Notes: generated by a model from the letters alone, not told the origin. DNA of 34,104 nt from Patescibacteria group bacterium (GCA_030837625.1 JAUPKF010000011.1:1-34104), one strand, 5' to 3'. Positions 15,440-23,215 are shown, counted from the stretch's first letter. Made by a program: numbers and translations.

Positions 15440-15853
15440 TTATATCGAATTAATATATTTCGCAAACTCCATCCCAATTTCGGCTTTTTCATCCAAAATC
15501 ATAATTCCGCTATGGTCATTTCCCAAACCCAACTCGTCTTCGGCGCAAAGCATCCCGAAAGACTTTTCGCCGCGAATCTCCGCTTCTTTAATTTCCAGAC
15601 CATTCGGCAATTTCGCTCCAATTAACGCGACAGGAACTTTTTGACCGACTTCAATATTCGGCGCTCCGCAGACGATATGAATAATCCCCTTCTTACTTTC
15701 CCTCTCGCCCGTACTCGGGAGAGAGGGCAATATTGCAGAATGTCCGACATCAACCTTGACCAACTGCAATTTATCCGCGTTCGGATGCTTTTCGATTTCC
15801 AAAATCTTCCCAACAACAATATTTTCCAAGTCGTTTATTTTCTGTTCCAGCAT
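15440..15853 (-). CDS. Stand-alone tRNA-binding (EMAP/PheT-B1-like) domain protein
   Basis: A 137-residue protein consisting of one OB-fold tRNA-binding domain (EMAP/B1 type). Conserved stretches are VVGKILEIEKHPNADKLQLV, IVCGAPNIEVGQKVPVALIG, LPNGLEIKEAEIRGEKSFGM and LCAEDELGLG; this order is that of the N-terminal B1 domain of bacterial PheT. It lies 15 bp upstream of the single-chain PheRS gene and 4 bp downstream of a 79-residue gene, so it is probably co-transcribed. Inference: it acts in trans as a tRNA-binding helper of PheRS. Residues about 41-56 are an insertion encoded by a near-perfect palindrome (15700-15727) that breaks the usual VDVG...IVCGAP spacing. It could also be a general tRNA-binding protein like Trbp111. 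Confidence 0.88.
   Translation of the reverse strand: MLEQKINDLENIVVGKILEIEKHPNADKLQLVKVDVGHSAILPSLPSTGERESKKGIIHIVCGAPNIEVGQKVPVALIGAKLPNGLEIKEAEIRGEKSFGMLCAEDELGLGNDHSGIMILDEKAEIGMEFAKYINSI
15700..15727. repeat. Palindromic insertion inside the EMAP-domain gene
   Basis: CCCTCTC (15700-15706) pairs with GAGAGGG (15721-15727); after one G-A mismatch, CCCG pairs with CGGG around a TACT loop. The 28-nt palindrome is translated in frame as part of ILPSLPSTGERES, which is extra relative to PheT-B1/EMAP domains. Confidence 0.75.
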
Positions 15854-15857
15854 AATC

Positions 15858-16097
15858 TTAAAATCCTAGTTTCTCTTTTGCCATTCTATACTGTTCTTCG
15901 CTTATCTGTCCGCCTTTTCGCATCATTTCCATCGCCGACAAAAGCTTGCCCTTGTTTTTCGGATTAAACGCTTCGCGCGCCATCTTTTCCCGTTCTTTCG
16001 GCGACATATTCTTAATTTTTTTCTCGGCAATCTTGGCCATCATTCCCATGGCCGCATTACTAACTCCGGATTTCGCTTTTTTGAAAGGATTCCACAT
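15858..16097 (-). CDS. Small basic protein, unknown function (79 aa)
   Basis: A 79-residue basic protein starting MWNPFKKAKSGVSNAAMG. It is helical, with a KNMSPKEREKMAREAFNPKN stretch and a C-terminal part (GGQISEEQYRMAKEKLGF) that resembles the short-C-terminal-domain/SHOCT-like pattern of a helical hairpin ending in a hydrophobic residue; this resemblance is weak. It stops 4 bp before the EMAP-domain gene, so it is probably the first gene of that operon. No membrane segment. Function unknown. Confidence 0.72.
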   Translation of the reverse strand: MWNPFKKAKSGVSNAAMGMMAKIAEKKIKNMSPKEREKMAREAFNPKNKGKLLSAMEMMRKGGQISEEQYRMAKEKLGF

Positions 16098-16100
16098 TTT

Positions 16101-16180
16101 TGTATGAAGTATAAAGTATTATGTATAATGTATAAGAAAAAAACTCAGCCTTTTATACTTAATACATCATACATGATACA
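16101..16180. repeat. AT-rich imperfect inverted repeat (GTATAAAGTAT type)
   Basis: The gap between secF and the 79-residue gene is one imperfect palindrome. The left half is built on TGTATGAAGTATAAAGTAT; the right half is the near complement of the same words around an A-rich centre. It may be a repeat element. Neither T-run nor promoter is obvious. Confidence 0.6.
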
Positions 16181-16182
16181 TT

Positions 16183-17076
16183 CTACCTGCTTTGTAAATT
16201 ATAACTCGTTACCAACAGCGCCGAAGCAATGAATATTGATGAATACGTTCCAAACGTCACGCCAATGAGAAGCGCCAGGGAAAAATCTTTTATGGATTCG
16301 CCGCCAAAGATATACACTGCCAGAAGCGTGATGATAACCGTGAGGGAAGTGTTGATCGAGCGCACCAGCGTTTCGTTAAGACTCCGATTAACCACTTCCG
16401 GAAACTTTTCCTTGGCGGAACCGCGGAGCAAGTTTTCCCGCGTCCGGTCATAAACCACAATGGTATCATGGACGGAAAAACCCAAAATAGTCAAGAGCGC
16501 CGCCACAAAAGGAATTCCAACTTCCACGCCATAAAAACGCCCCAGCACGGAAAAAACTCCGACAGTAATGAGGATGTCATGAATAAGCGCGATCACCGCG
16601 CCGGCGCCGTATTTCCAGGATTCCACCGGTCGGGAAACCTTGCGGAATGCCCAAGCGATATACACCATAATTCCGGCTACCGCGAAAAAAATCGCCCACA
16701 AGGAATTCTTTTTCAAATCTTGGGAAACGGTGGAGTTGATAAAATCCACCCGAAGCCGCTGTATGCCGGCATATTTTCCTTCCAGCGCCTCAAAGACTTT
16801 CTGATTCAACGCGTCGTCTTCCGAAGCGTAACGGACAAGCATGCCTTGATTTTGAGCCGGCTGCAAAGTGAGGCTTCCTAAATTCAAATCGCGAAGAGCG
16901 TCTTCAGCTTCCGAAACATTCGGAGCGGACTCGGGAAATCTGACTTCCAAAAGCGTCCCGCCCGTAAAATCAATGCCAAACTTCAAGCCCCAAACGAACA
17001 GGCTCAATACGCTCAATGCTGTTAAGGTAATTGAGAAAATATAGGCGTATTTGGTTTTAGAGATGATGTTAATCAT
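16183..17076 (-). CDS. secF: Protein translocase subunit SecF
   Basis: 297-residue RND-type membrane protein that, with SecD, uses proton-motive force to help pull proteins out of SecYEG. Six membrane helices are visible; helix 1 is followed by FGIDFTGGTLLEVRFP, the diagnostic SecF motif. The extracytoplasmic head comes next, then helices 2-6 with VALLTILGFSVHDTIVVYDRTREN and SINTSLTVIITLLAVYIFGG. It lies downstream of secD as expected, but the two are separated by 266 bp of nested repeat elements. No Shine-Dalgarno sequence. Confidence 0.96.
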   Translation of the reverse strand: MINIISKTKYAYIFSITLTALSVLSLFVWGLKFGIDFTGGTLLEVRFPESAPNVSEAEDALRDLNLGSLTLQPAQNQGMLVRYASEDDALNQKVFEALEGKYAGIQRLRVDFINSTVSQDLKKNSLWAIFFAVAGIMVYIAWAFRKVSRPVESWKYGAGAVIALIHDILITVGVFSVLGRFYGVEVGIPFVAALLTILGFSVHDTIVVYDRTRENLLRGSAKEKFPEVVNRSLNETLVRSINTSLTVIITLLAVYIFGGESIKDFSLALLIGVTFGTYSSIFIASALLVTSYNLQSR

Positions 17077-17077
17077 A

Positions 17078-17337
17078 AATTTCTAATTCACCTAATTACC
17101 TAATTCACCTAATAAAATTTCAAAGGAAAAATAGTGAAATAAAATGTCCAATGACAAATACAAAATTTTTAATTCGACATTGGGAATTGTATTTGGACTT
17201 TGGTTATTTTACTTTTTATTAGGTTCACCCCGTTAAATAACCCTAACTTTATTAAACGGCTGTTGGATTATTCGACTTATTTTGTTAGAACTATTTAACG
17301 GGGTCAATTAGGTAATTAGACAATTAGGTGAATTTTT
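17078..17337. repeat. AATTCACCT-type AT-rich repeat element, copy 2, with nested insertion
   Basis: The secD-secF gap is filled by this element. The left arm (17079-17118) is identical over 40 bp to the copy at 6965. The right arm (about 17305-17337) carries AATTAGGTAATTAGACAATTAGGTG. A separate 76-bp hairpin element (17228-17303) interrupts it. The centre is AT-rich with weak inverted symmetry. Confidence 0.82.
17228..17303. mobile_element. Candidate MITE-like 76-bp element with 12-bp terminal inverted repeats
   Basis: CCCCGTTAAATA (17228-17239) and TATTTAACGGGG (17292-17303) are perfect terminal inverted repeats; CTAAC and GTTAG extend the pairing after a 3-nt internal loop. Both ends are flanked by TCA, a possible 3-bp target duplication. 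The element splits the surrounding AATTCACCT repeat. No coding sequence inside. It could instead be a structured RNA. Confidence 0.55.
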
Positions 17338-17342
17338 CTAAC

Positions 17343-19025
17343 TTATTTTTCTTTAACTCCGATTAAGTATTTTTTTCTTTCCAACCACTCTCCCGCCACG
17401 AACCGCAAAATCGTCCGGGTGATGACAACCGCTGTGAACATCGAAACCAGAACTCCCAAAATCAAAGTAACGGCGAAACCTTTCACAAACCCTGTGCCCA
17501 TTTCCGTCAAAATCAAAGCGGTGATTATCGACGAAACGTTGCTGTCGCGAATCGACGTCCAGGCGCGTTTGAATCCTTCATCAATCGCCGCCAAAGCGTG
17601 CCGGCCATTTCTGATTTCTTCCTTGGTCCGCTCAAAAATCAAAATATTGGCATCCACCGCCATGCCGATGGAAAGAATGAAGCCGGCAATTCCGGAAAGA
17701 GTCAGGGTTATCTGCCAAGGAGAAAAAACGGAAAATTTGAAAAGGGTGACCATCAAGCCGGTATAGATAAGCAAAGTAAACGAAGCGATAAGTCCCAGAA
17801 AACGATAATACAAAATCATAAACGCGATAACCAGCAAAAGTCCGACTGCGCCCGCTTTCAAGCTTGTTTCCAATGATGCCTGACCGAGCGACGCCTCCAC
17901 GGATTGTTGGGAAATTAAAGTAATCGGCACCGGAAGAGCGCCTTCATTGAGCCTTTTGACCAAATCCTTGGCTTCTTCGATGCTGAAATCTCCGGTGATC
18001 ACCGCCTCTCCGTTGGTTATTTCCGCCTGCACCGTCGGAGCGCTTATTATCATGTCATCCAGATAAATTGCTACTCTTTTCCCGATATTCTTTTTAGTGA
18101 TTTCCGCGAAAAGCTTGGCTCCCTCGCCGTCAAATTTGAGCGACACTTGCGGTTCTGAAAGTCCTTGGTTTTGAAAAGCCACCTCGGCCGTCTCAAGATT
18201 CTTCCCGGTCAAGCCAGTGGAAACGAAGTTCATTTGCGGTTCCGGCTGGGTTTTCTTGGCAATCAAAATGTGCGCGCTTTTAAACTCTTGGCTGCCGTCT
18301 ATCTCTCGCACCTCTATTCTTTTTATAATGTGCCAGCCAAAAGTCGTCTCCACCAATTCCGGAAAAATTTGCCCATCACCAAGACCCTTGTCGAAAATTA
18401 CCGCTTCGTACTCCGGCACGAAGGATCCTTTTTTCTGAAAATCATATTCTCCGCCGTTATCTTTCGAGCCCGGATCTTCGCTATTATCTTTAGCTAACTG
18501 GGCGAAATCTTCCCCGGCCAGCGCTTTTTTCAAAATATCTTCCGCTTTCACTTTTGCCTGCGCGTTCATATCGTCCAAAATATCCTGCGGAATTTGCTGG
18601 GATTCATCAGTCCCGCCGCCCTCCTCCTTGAATTCCAAAAAGGGCGTTTCTTTGATCAAGCTTTTCGCCTCCTCGATATCCTTTACTCCCGCCAGCTCGA
18701 CTACCAGTCTTTGCTCCGAGCCGGATCTGGTCGTATAAATCACCGGCTCCGCCACGCCAAAAGCGTTCACCCGCCGCTCAATCACATCCTGCACCGCTTG
18801 CATCGCGTCGCCGACTTGATTGGATTCAACCTGACTCACATCCGCCCGGTACTCCAAATGAATACCGCCCTGCAAATCCAGTCCCAGGTTGATTTTCAGC
18901 TTATTCAGAGTATCATAAAGAAAAGGCGCCCGCACCGTCGCCTGCGGATAGGAAACCAGACCGACAAACACGGCCAAAATAATAATGAGAGTAAATTTTA
19001 TCTGAAGCTTCCTCTTGAGAATCAT
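17343..19025 (-). CDS. secD: Protein translocase subunit SecD with embedded parvulin-like region
   Basis: 560 residues. Helix 1 at about 10-27 is followed by INLGLDLQGGIHLEYR, the SecD signature, and the P1 head. The membrane part has LKAGAVGLLLVIAFMILYYR, IGMAVDANILIFERTKEEI and the final RND helices. Between about residues 150 and 258, within the periplasmic head, there is extra sequence resembling a PpiC/parvulin prolyl isomerase: KAEDILKKALAGEDFAQLAK, SEDPGSKDNGGEYDF, FVPEYEAVIFDKGLGDGQI, TFGWHIIKRIE and then SAHILIAKK. The HILI strand, normally first in parvulins, comes last here, suggesting circular permutation. SecD pulls translocating proteins outward, so a folding domain there is plausible. 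Core assignment is firm. Confidence 0.95.
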   Translation of the reverse strand: MILKRKLQIKFTLIIILAVFVGLVSYPQATVRAPFLYDTLNKLKINLGLDLQGGIHLEYRADVSQVESNQVGDAMQAVQDVIERRVNAFGVAEPVIYTTRSGSEQRLVVELAGVKDIEEAKSLIKETPFLEFKEEGGGTDESQQIPQDILDDMNAQAKVKAEDILKKALAGEDFAQLAKDNSEDPGSKDNGGEYDFQKKGSFVPEYEAVIFDKGLGDGQIFPELVETTFGWHIIKRIEVREIDGSQEFKSAHILIAKKTQPEPQMNFVSTGLTGKNLETAEVAFQNQGLSEPQVSLKFDGEGAKLFAEITKKNIGKRVAIYLDDMIISAPTVQAEITNGEAVITGDFSIEEAKDLVKRLNEGALPVPITLISQQSVEASLGQASLETSLKAGAVGLLLVIAFMILYYRFLGLIASFTLLIYTGLMVTLFKFSVFSPWQITLTLSGIAGFILSIGMAVDANILIFERTKEEIRNGRHALAAIDEGFKRAWTSIRDSNVSSIITALILTEMGTGFVKGFAVTLILGVLVSMFTAVVITRTILRFVAGEWLERKKYLIGVKEK

Positions 19026-19073
19026 ATTTTCATTTTATAGCAAACACGAAAATATGCAAATTATGCGGCGCGC

Positions 19074-19102
19074 TTGACGCTTCCGCGTTATGCTTATATA
19101 AT
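19074..19102 (+). promoter_or_regulatory. Consensus sigma70-type promoter for the PL7 lyase gene
   Basis: TTGACG (19074-19079) and TATAAT (19097-19102) are separated by exactly 17 bp. Transcription would start near 19109, leaving a leader of about 170 nt before the ATG at 19279. The leader holds a TTCGCC...GGCGAA pair (about 19157-19183) and a TGACTT...AAGTCA hairpin (about 19242-19261). No known riboswitch is recognised. Confidence 0.8.
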
Positions 19103-19278
19103 TTTCTTCACTTTGCGCGAAAAGCGGAGATTGCGCAAAAGTAGTAACATTTTCTTCGCCAAAATTTATGCCCGGCGGCGAAATTGCTTCCGGATAAGAG
19201 CATAAGCGAAAATTAATTTTTTAACACATTTTGTTTAGTAATGACTTGCTTTGCTAAGTCAAAATTTGATATCAAAAA

Positions 19279-20199
19279 ATGAGGAGACACCTGGTTAACT
19301 TTTCTTTCGCCGCCATCTCGACAACTCTTTTTCTTGGAGGATTGCTGGCGTACCAAAATTTTTCGAGCGCCGAAGAAAAAGCGGCGGCAAACAACTACTC
19401 CGCCAATAATGGCGACGTCATCCAACTTTCCGATGACGTATCCATCACCGTGAGTAAAAAAGTCCCCGCTGAAAATGTTCCGACCGAAACTCCGACCGAA
19501 ACCGCGCCTGTTGAACCCGCCAAAACTGCGGCCGATTGTCCGGCGGAAGTCGTCAATCTTGCCAACTGGAAACAAACCCTGCCCATCGGTAATTCCAACA
19601 AACCCACGGAAATTTTCCAGCCAGCCTTGGCCGATTATTCCCTTGATCCGTATTTCCGGGTAGACTCCGCCGGCGACAAAATAATTTGCCGGGCGCCCGT
19701 CAACGGAGTCACCACCAGCAATTCCGGCTATCCCCGCTCGGAACTGCGGGAAATGACCAATAATGGAAAAGACCAAGCCAGTTGGTCAACTTCTTCCGGC
19801 ACTCACACGATGTTTATCGAACAAGCCATCACCGCCGTGCCGGAAACTAAAAAACATATTGTCGCGGGACAGATTCATGGCTCGGACGACGACATTATCG
19901 CCATCCGTCTGGAAGACAAAAAACTTTTTGTCGATCTTAACGGGAAAGCCGGTCCGACGTTGGACGCCAACTACACCCTCGGAAAAAAATTCACCGTCAA
20001 ACTGGCAGCCGCCGACGGACAGATCAAAGTTTATTACAACGGTAACTCAACGCCTATCCACACACTGAAGAAGAAAGCTTCCGGATGCTATTTCAAAGCC
20101 GGCGCCTACACCCAGTCCAATTGTTCCAAAGAAAAAAATTGCTCCGACAGCAATTTCGGAGAAGTGGCCATCTACGACCTTTCCGTCAACCACAGCTAA
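19279..20199 (+). CDS. Secreted/anchored PL7 (alginate lyase 2) family polysaccharide lyase
   Basis: 306 residues. An N-terminal hydrophobic segment (about 8-25) acts as signal peptide or anchor, followed by a Pro/Thr/Glu-rich linker (to about 85). The catalytic jelly-roll domain (about 87-304) has all three PL7 signatures: RSELRE (153-158), QIHG (198-201) and YFKAGAYTQSN (271-281). PL7 enzymes cleave alginate by beta-elimination; the QIH variant is associated with guluronate-containing blocks, QVH with polymannuronate. It is the only plus-strand gene here, has its own promoter, and converges on the GT2-AlgG fusion gene. Likely role: trimming, releasing or degrading an alginate-like polymer. 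No Shine-Dalgarno sequence precedes the ATG. Confidence 0.92.
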   Translation: MRRHLVNFSFAAISTTLFLGGLLAYQNFSSAEEKAAANNYSANNGDVIQLSDDVSITVSKKVPAENVPTETPTETAPVEPAKTAADCPAEVVNLANWKQTLPIGNSNKPTEIFQPALADYSLDPYFRVDSAGDKIICRAPVNGVTTSNSGYPRSELREMTNNGKDQASWSTSSGTHTMFIEQAITAVPETKKHIVAGQIHGSDDDIIAIRLEDKKLFVDLNGKAGPTLDANYTLGKKFTVKLAAADGQIKVYYNGNSTPIHTLKKKASGCYFKAGAYTQSNCSKEKNCSDSNFGEVAIYDLSVNHS

Positions 20200-20240
20200 A
20201 TCCAGCCTCGGTTGACCAAAGTCGCGCAGGCTACAAACCC

Positions 20241-20270
20241 AAAAAGCATACTACCTGTAGTATGCTTTTT
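20241..20270. terminator. Bidirectional intrinsic terminator
   Basis: AAAAAGCATACTA (20241-20253) pairs perfectly with TAGTATGCTTTTT (20258-20270) around a CCTG loop. The A/T flanks serve both directions, so it ends the PL7 lyase gene and the convergent fusion gene. Confidence 0.9.
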
Positions 20271-20286
20271 GATATTTAAGCGCCTA

Positions 20287-23115
20287 TTATTGGATATTGT
20301 TCCCCGCCGATCCGTCGGTGATCCGGCCGTCTTTTTTGTTGTCGAACCTCTGGAAATTGTCAAAAAGCGAATTTTCTGAAGCGTTCTTGATAGTGATGCC
20401 GATCTCGTTTCCTTTCACCACATTTTTCACCAAGGTGTTTTTCGCGGATTGATCGTAGATGTATATTCCCCGGCTGTTATCGGAAAAGTCGTTTCCTCGG
20501 ACAAAATTTCCGGACGACCCGGCGTTCAGACGGACTCCTTTTTCATTTCCGCGCGCGTCATTTTCCAAAACAACATTGTTGTCGGAATCATAAACTACTA
20601 TCCCGTCCACATTGCCATATACTTCATTGCCTTGCACTAAATTATTATCAGACTGCCGGTCCAACATTATCCCGTGCAGGCGGTTGTCATACGATTCGTT
20701 TCCGATGATAGCGTTTTGAAAACAGCGGCGGGAAATAATGATGCCGTGATTGCCGTTCCGGTACGCTTTGTTTTCGGCAATCAGCATATTATTGGAATCG
20801 TCGTGCGGGTCTAAACCGTACTCGATATTTTCATAAGCTTCATTACTACGAATCAACATCCCCGTCACGCCGAAAGTATAGAGGCCAAAATAGTTGTGAT
20901 GAAACTTGTTGCCCGTCACCACACCGGTCAAAAGACGATCGCGAAAAGCATTATTGTTGTTTTTCCAAGAAATTCCGTACGATCCGCCGAAAGGTCCGCC
21001 GCGTTTCGGAAGACCGGCATAACCCAAGTAGGCGATTTCGGAATTGACCACGTCCATCCGGCCGCTGCTTTTAGCAGTAATATATGCCCGACCGCTGGCG
21101 TATTCCATATCCGGCGCGCCGGCTTTTTCGTCCCAAGAAGTTATCTTGGTATTTGAAATTAAAATATTTCCATTTTGCGATCTAACCCAGACAAAGCCGG
21201 TATCATCGCTTTTGAGTTTCATATATTTCACCTCGCTGCCGTCCAAAACCAAAGTTACGTCTTGTCCGACATACAAATTGGCCCGCAAAATCCACTCGCC
21301 CGCAGCCGTCTGTTCCAGCAAATTACGATTAGCCAAAGGCAAAGCCAGCCGGATGCGGGAAAGCGTCGCCACGCTGCCGCTTTGCCGCACGAAAATAGTG
21401 TTGCTCGCGGCTTCATAATTCACGCGCGAAGGTTTTCTAAACATGCTCGGCGCGACAATGTTTCTGCTAATCGGATTTCGAAGATCGGCTCTCGGAATGG
21501 CCAATTGCTGTCCGACACCAAGAGGAGTGAAATTTCCCAAGGCGGTTTTGTTGCTTCCTCGGAGAATTCTTCCCGTCGCGGGAATGTTGAATTTTTGCCG
21601 AAGGCCGGCCACCGTGTCGCCCGGCTTCACAACATAGTACCCGTACGGATCGCTCTGAGCCTTGCTTGCAAGCTCCGTTTCGATTTTTTCCAAATCAGCG
21701 TCGCTCATTTTCGGCAAATCGGGAGTCATAAAAGCGTAAAGATTCCTGATTCTTTCGGTTTCTTTGATTTCCGCGATTCTTTGCTTCTCCGCTTGCGCCG
21801 CGATTAAAACATTGTTTTTGTAATTGAATATCGCAAAAAATAAGATCAGAATCAAAGAACCAGTCGCGCCGTACGATAGCGCCCTTCTGAAAAAGTTGAC
21901 CGAAGCCAAGCGCGCCTTATCCCAGCGAGTGATCCATCCCTGCTCGTCAACAGTGACAAGGGCGTAAACTTTGACCACCGCCATCACGAATGTCATTAAG
22001 ATATAATCCGGCAGGATGAAAAAATCGCCCGGCTTTTCTTTGAGATGCGGGTATAATTTCACCGCGCGACTAACCAGCCACCAAAGAAGCATAGCGATAG
22101 CTACCGGCCAATGCCCCAAAGCCAGCGCGGTAGCGAAAAATACCGGCCCCAAGAGCAGAGCTAGCGGCGAAACAAATTTATCCAGCATATGCAAAGCCAG
22201 CATCTTGTGGCGTTTCCATATCCAGCCGGAAAAAAGAATTTTAGAATCGCTGCGAAGTCCGTTCCTTGTCCAACGCAACTTTTGTTTCATAAATTGGCCA
22301 ATCCTTGGGACGCCGGAAGTATAAACACGCACGTCCCGCAAATAGCGCGTTTTCCAACCATTCTGATGAACCAGCCGAGTCAAAGTTTTGTCGTCTCCGC
22401 TAATCATCGGGCTGCCCCAAAAAGTTTCGTTTACTAAAATATCCAATTTGTCGATAATAGCTTTCTTCCTATAAACCGCCGTCCGGCCAGAAAGACAAAG
22501 CAGAGCGTCGGAAACGGTCGCCAGAAAAGGATATTCCAAAAGATAGCGGTCATCCAGAAGAATTTTAAAAAGTTTTCGCGCCAATGTATCGGTTTTGAGA
22601 ACATCCTGCCTGGTCACCAAACCTCCAACTGCCGAATCGGCAAACGGCCCTGTAAGTTTATTTTTTATATTTGGGCTCCAAACCGTATCAGAATCGACCA
22701 ACGCCACAATTTCACTTTTGGACGCTCTTATCCCATCGGCCAACGCCGGACGTTTGCCAGGCTTTTCGGTTACGATAAGCTGGGCGCCGGAAAAATCTTT
22801 TTGAAATTCACGAAACAACGCAATATTTTTTTCGTCAGAATAATCTATGACCGCAATAATTTCATCCACGCCGTTTCTCTTCCAAGAATCAAGCGCCGGA
22901 CGGAAAAGATTCGGGTTTTCGTTATACACCGGCGTAACGACCGAGAGGGCGCCGCGATAGTCTCCTTTGGGAGCCAGATAATAGTTCGCTACGCCGCGGC
23001 GAAAAACCCACACACTCCACCGCCAAACTCCGATAATACCGAGAGGCAGGTAAAGCCAGAATATTTCTAAATTGTTTTGGATAACATTTGTTATTTGTTC
23101 AATATTCATTTTCAT
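20287..23115 (-). CDS. Fusion: Alg8-like GT2 mannuronan synthase + LysM + AlgG-like C5-epimerase
   Basis: 942 residues in three parts. (1) Residues about 15-435: membrane GT2 synthase with helices near 17-38, 312-332, 335-350, 366-388 and 415-432, and motifs KRPALADG, VDSDTVW (DXD at 141-143), ISGDDKT (240-242 as GDD) and QKLRW (278-282); ISGDDKT and the WRW segment resemble Alg8. (2) About 493-541: a LysM domain (YYVVKPGDTVAGLRQKFNIP). (3) About 570-942: right-handed beta helix resembling AlgG, with ITSWDEKAGAPDMEYASGRA, AYLGYAGLPKRGG, the catalytic motif YGLDPHDDSNN (DPHD at 769-772) and HGIIISRRC. It would polymerise GDP-mannuronate in the cytoplasm and epimerise it outside. A dehydrogenase gene precedes it across a repeat; a PL7 lyase converges on it. 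Start could be Met1 or Met3. Confidence 0.9.
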   Translation of the reverse strand: MKMNIEQITNVIQNNLEIFWLYLPLGIIGVWRWSVWVFRRGVANYYLAPKGDYRGALSVVTPVYNENPNLFRPALDSWKRNGVDEIIAVIDYSDEKNIALFREFQKDFSGAQLIVTEKPGKRPALADGIRASKSEIVALVDSDTVWSPNIKNKLTGPFADSAVGGLVTRQDVLKTDTLARKLFKILLDDRYLLEYPFLATVSDALLCLSGRTAVYRKKAIIDKLDILVNETFWGSPMISGDDKTLTRLVHQNGWKTRYLRDVRVYTSGVPRIGQFMKQKLRWTRNGLRSDSKILFSGWIWKRHKMLALHMLDKFVSPLALLLGPVFFATALALGHWPVAIAMLLWWLVSRAVKLYPHLKEKPGDFFILPDYILMTFVMAVVKVYALVTVDEQGWITRWDKARLASVNFFRRALSYGATGSLILILFFAIFNYKNNVLIAAQAEKQRIAEIKETERIRNLYAFMTPDLPKMSDADLEKIETELASKAQSDPYGYYVVKPGDTVAGLRQKFNIPATGRILRGSNKTALGNFTPLGVGQQLAIPRADLRNPISRNIVAPSMFRKPSRVNYEAASNTIFVRQSGSVATLSRIRLALPLANRNLLEQTAAGEWILRANLYVGQDVTLVLDGSEVKYMKLKSDDTGFVWVRSQNGNILISNTKITSWDEKAGAPDMEYASGRAYITAKSSGRMDVVNSEIAYLGYAGLPKRGGPFGGSYGISWKNNNNAFRDRLLTGVVTGNKFHHNYFGLYTFGVTGMLIRSNEAYENIEYGLDPHDDSNNMLIAENKAYRNGNHGIIISRRCFQNAIIGNESYDNRLHGIMLDRQSDNNLVQGNEVYGNVDGIVVYDSDNNVVLENDARGNEKGVRLNAGSSGNFVRGNDFSDNSRGIYIYDQSAKNTLVKNVVKGNEIGITIKNASENSLFDNFQRFDNKKDGRITDGSAGNNIQ

Positions 23116-23116
23116 A

Positions 23117-23215
23117 CCGATCCGAATCTGCGAATAAATGCGAATTCACGAATCTACGAACGAATACTTCCAGTTTTATTCGTAGATTCGGATGCATTCG
23201 TTGATTCGAATCGCG
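23117..23215. repeat. ATTCG/CGAAT palindromic element, copy 3
   Basis: A full copy of the family at 8227-8357 and 9780-9868, with a central TTCCAGTTTTATTCG segment and right end GTTGATTCGAATCGCG. It exactly fills the gap between the dehydrogenase stop codon (23216) and the fusion-gene start codon (23115). Confidence 0.87.

Noticed and set aside
19103-19278. Leader of the PL7 gene considered as a known riboswitch
   Set aside because: Small hairpins are visible, but I cannot match the sequence to any riboswitch class.
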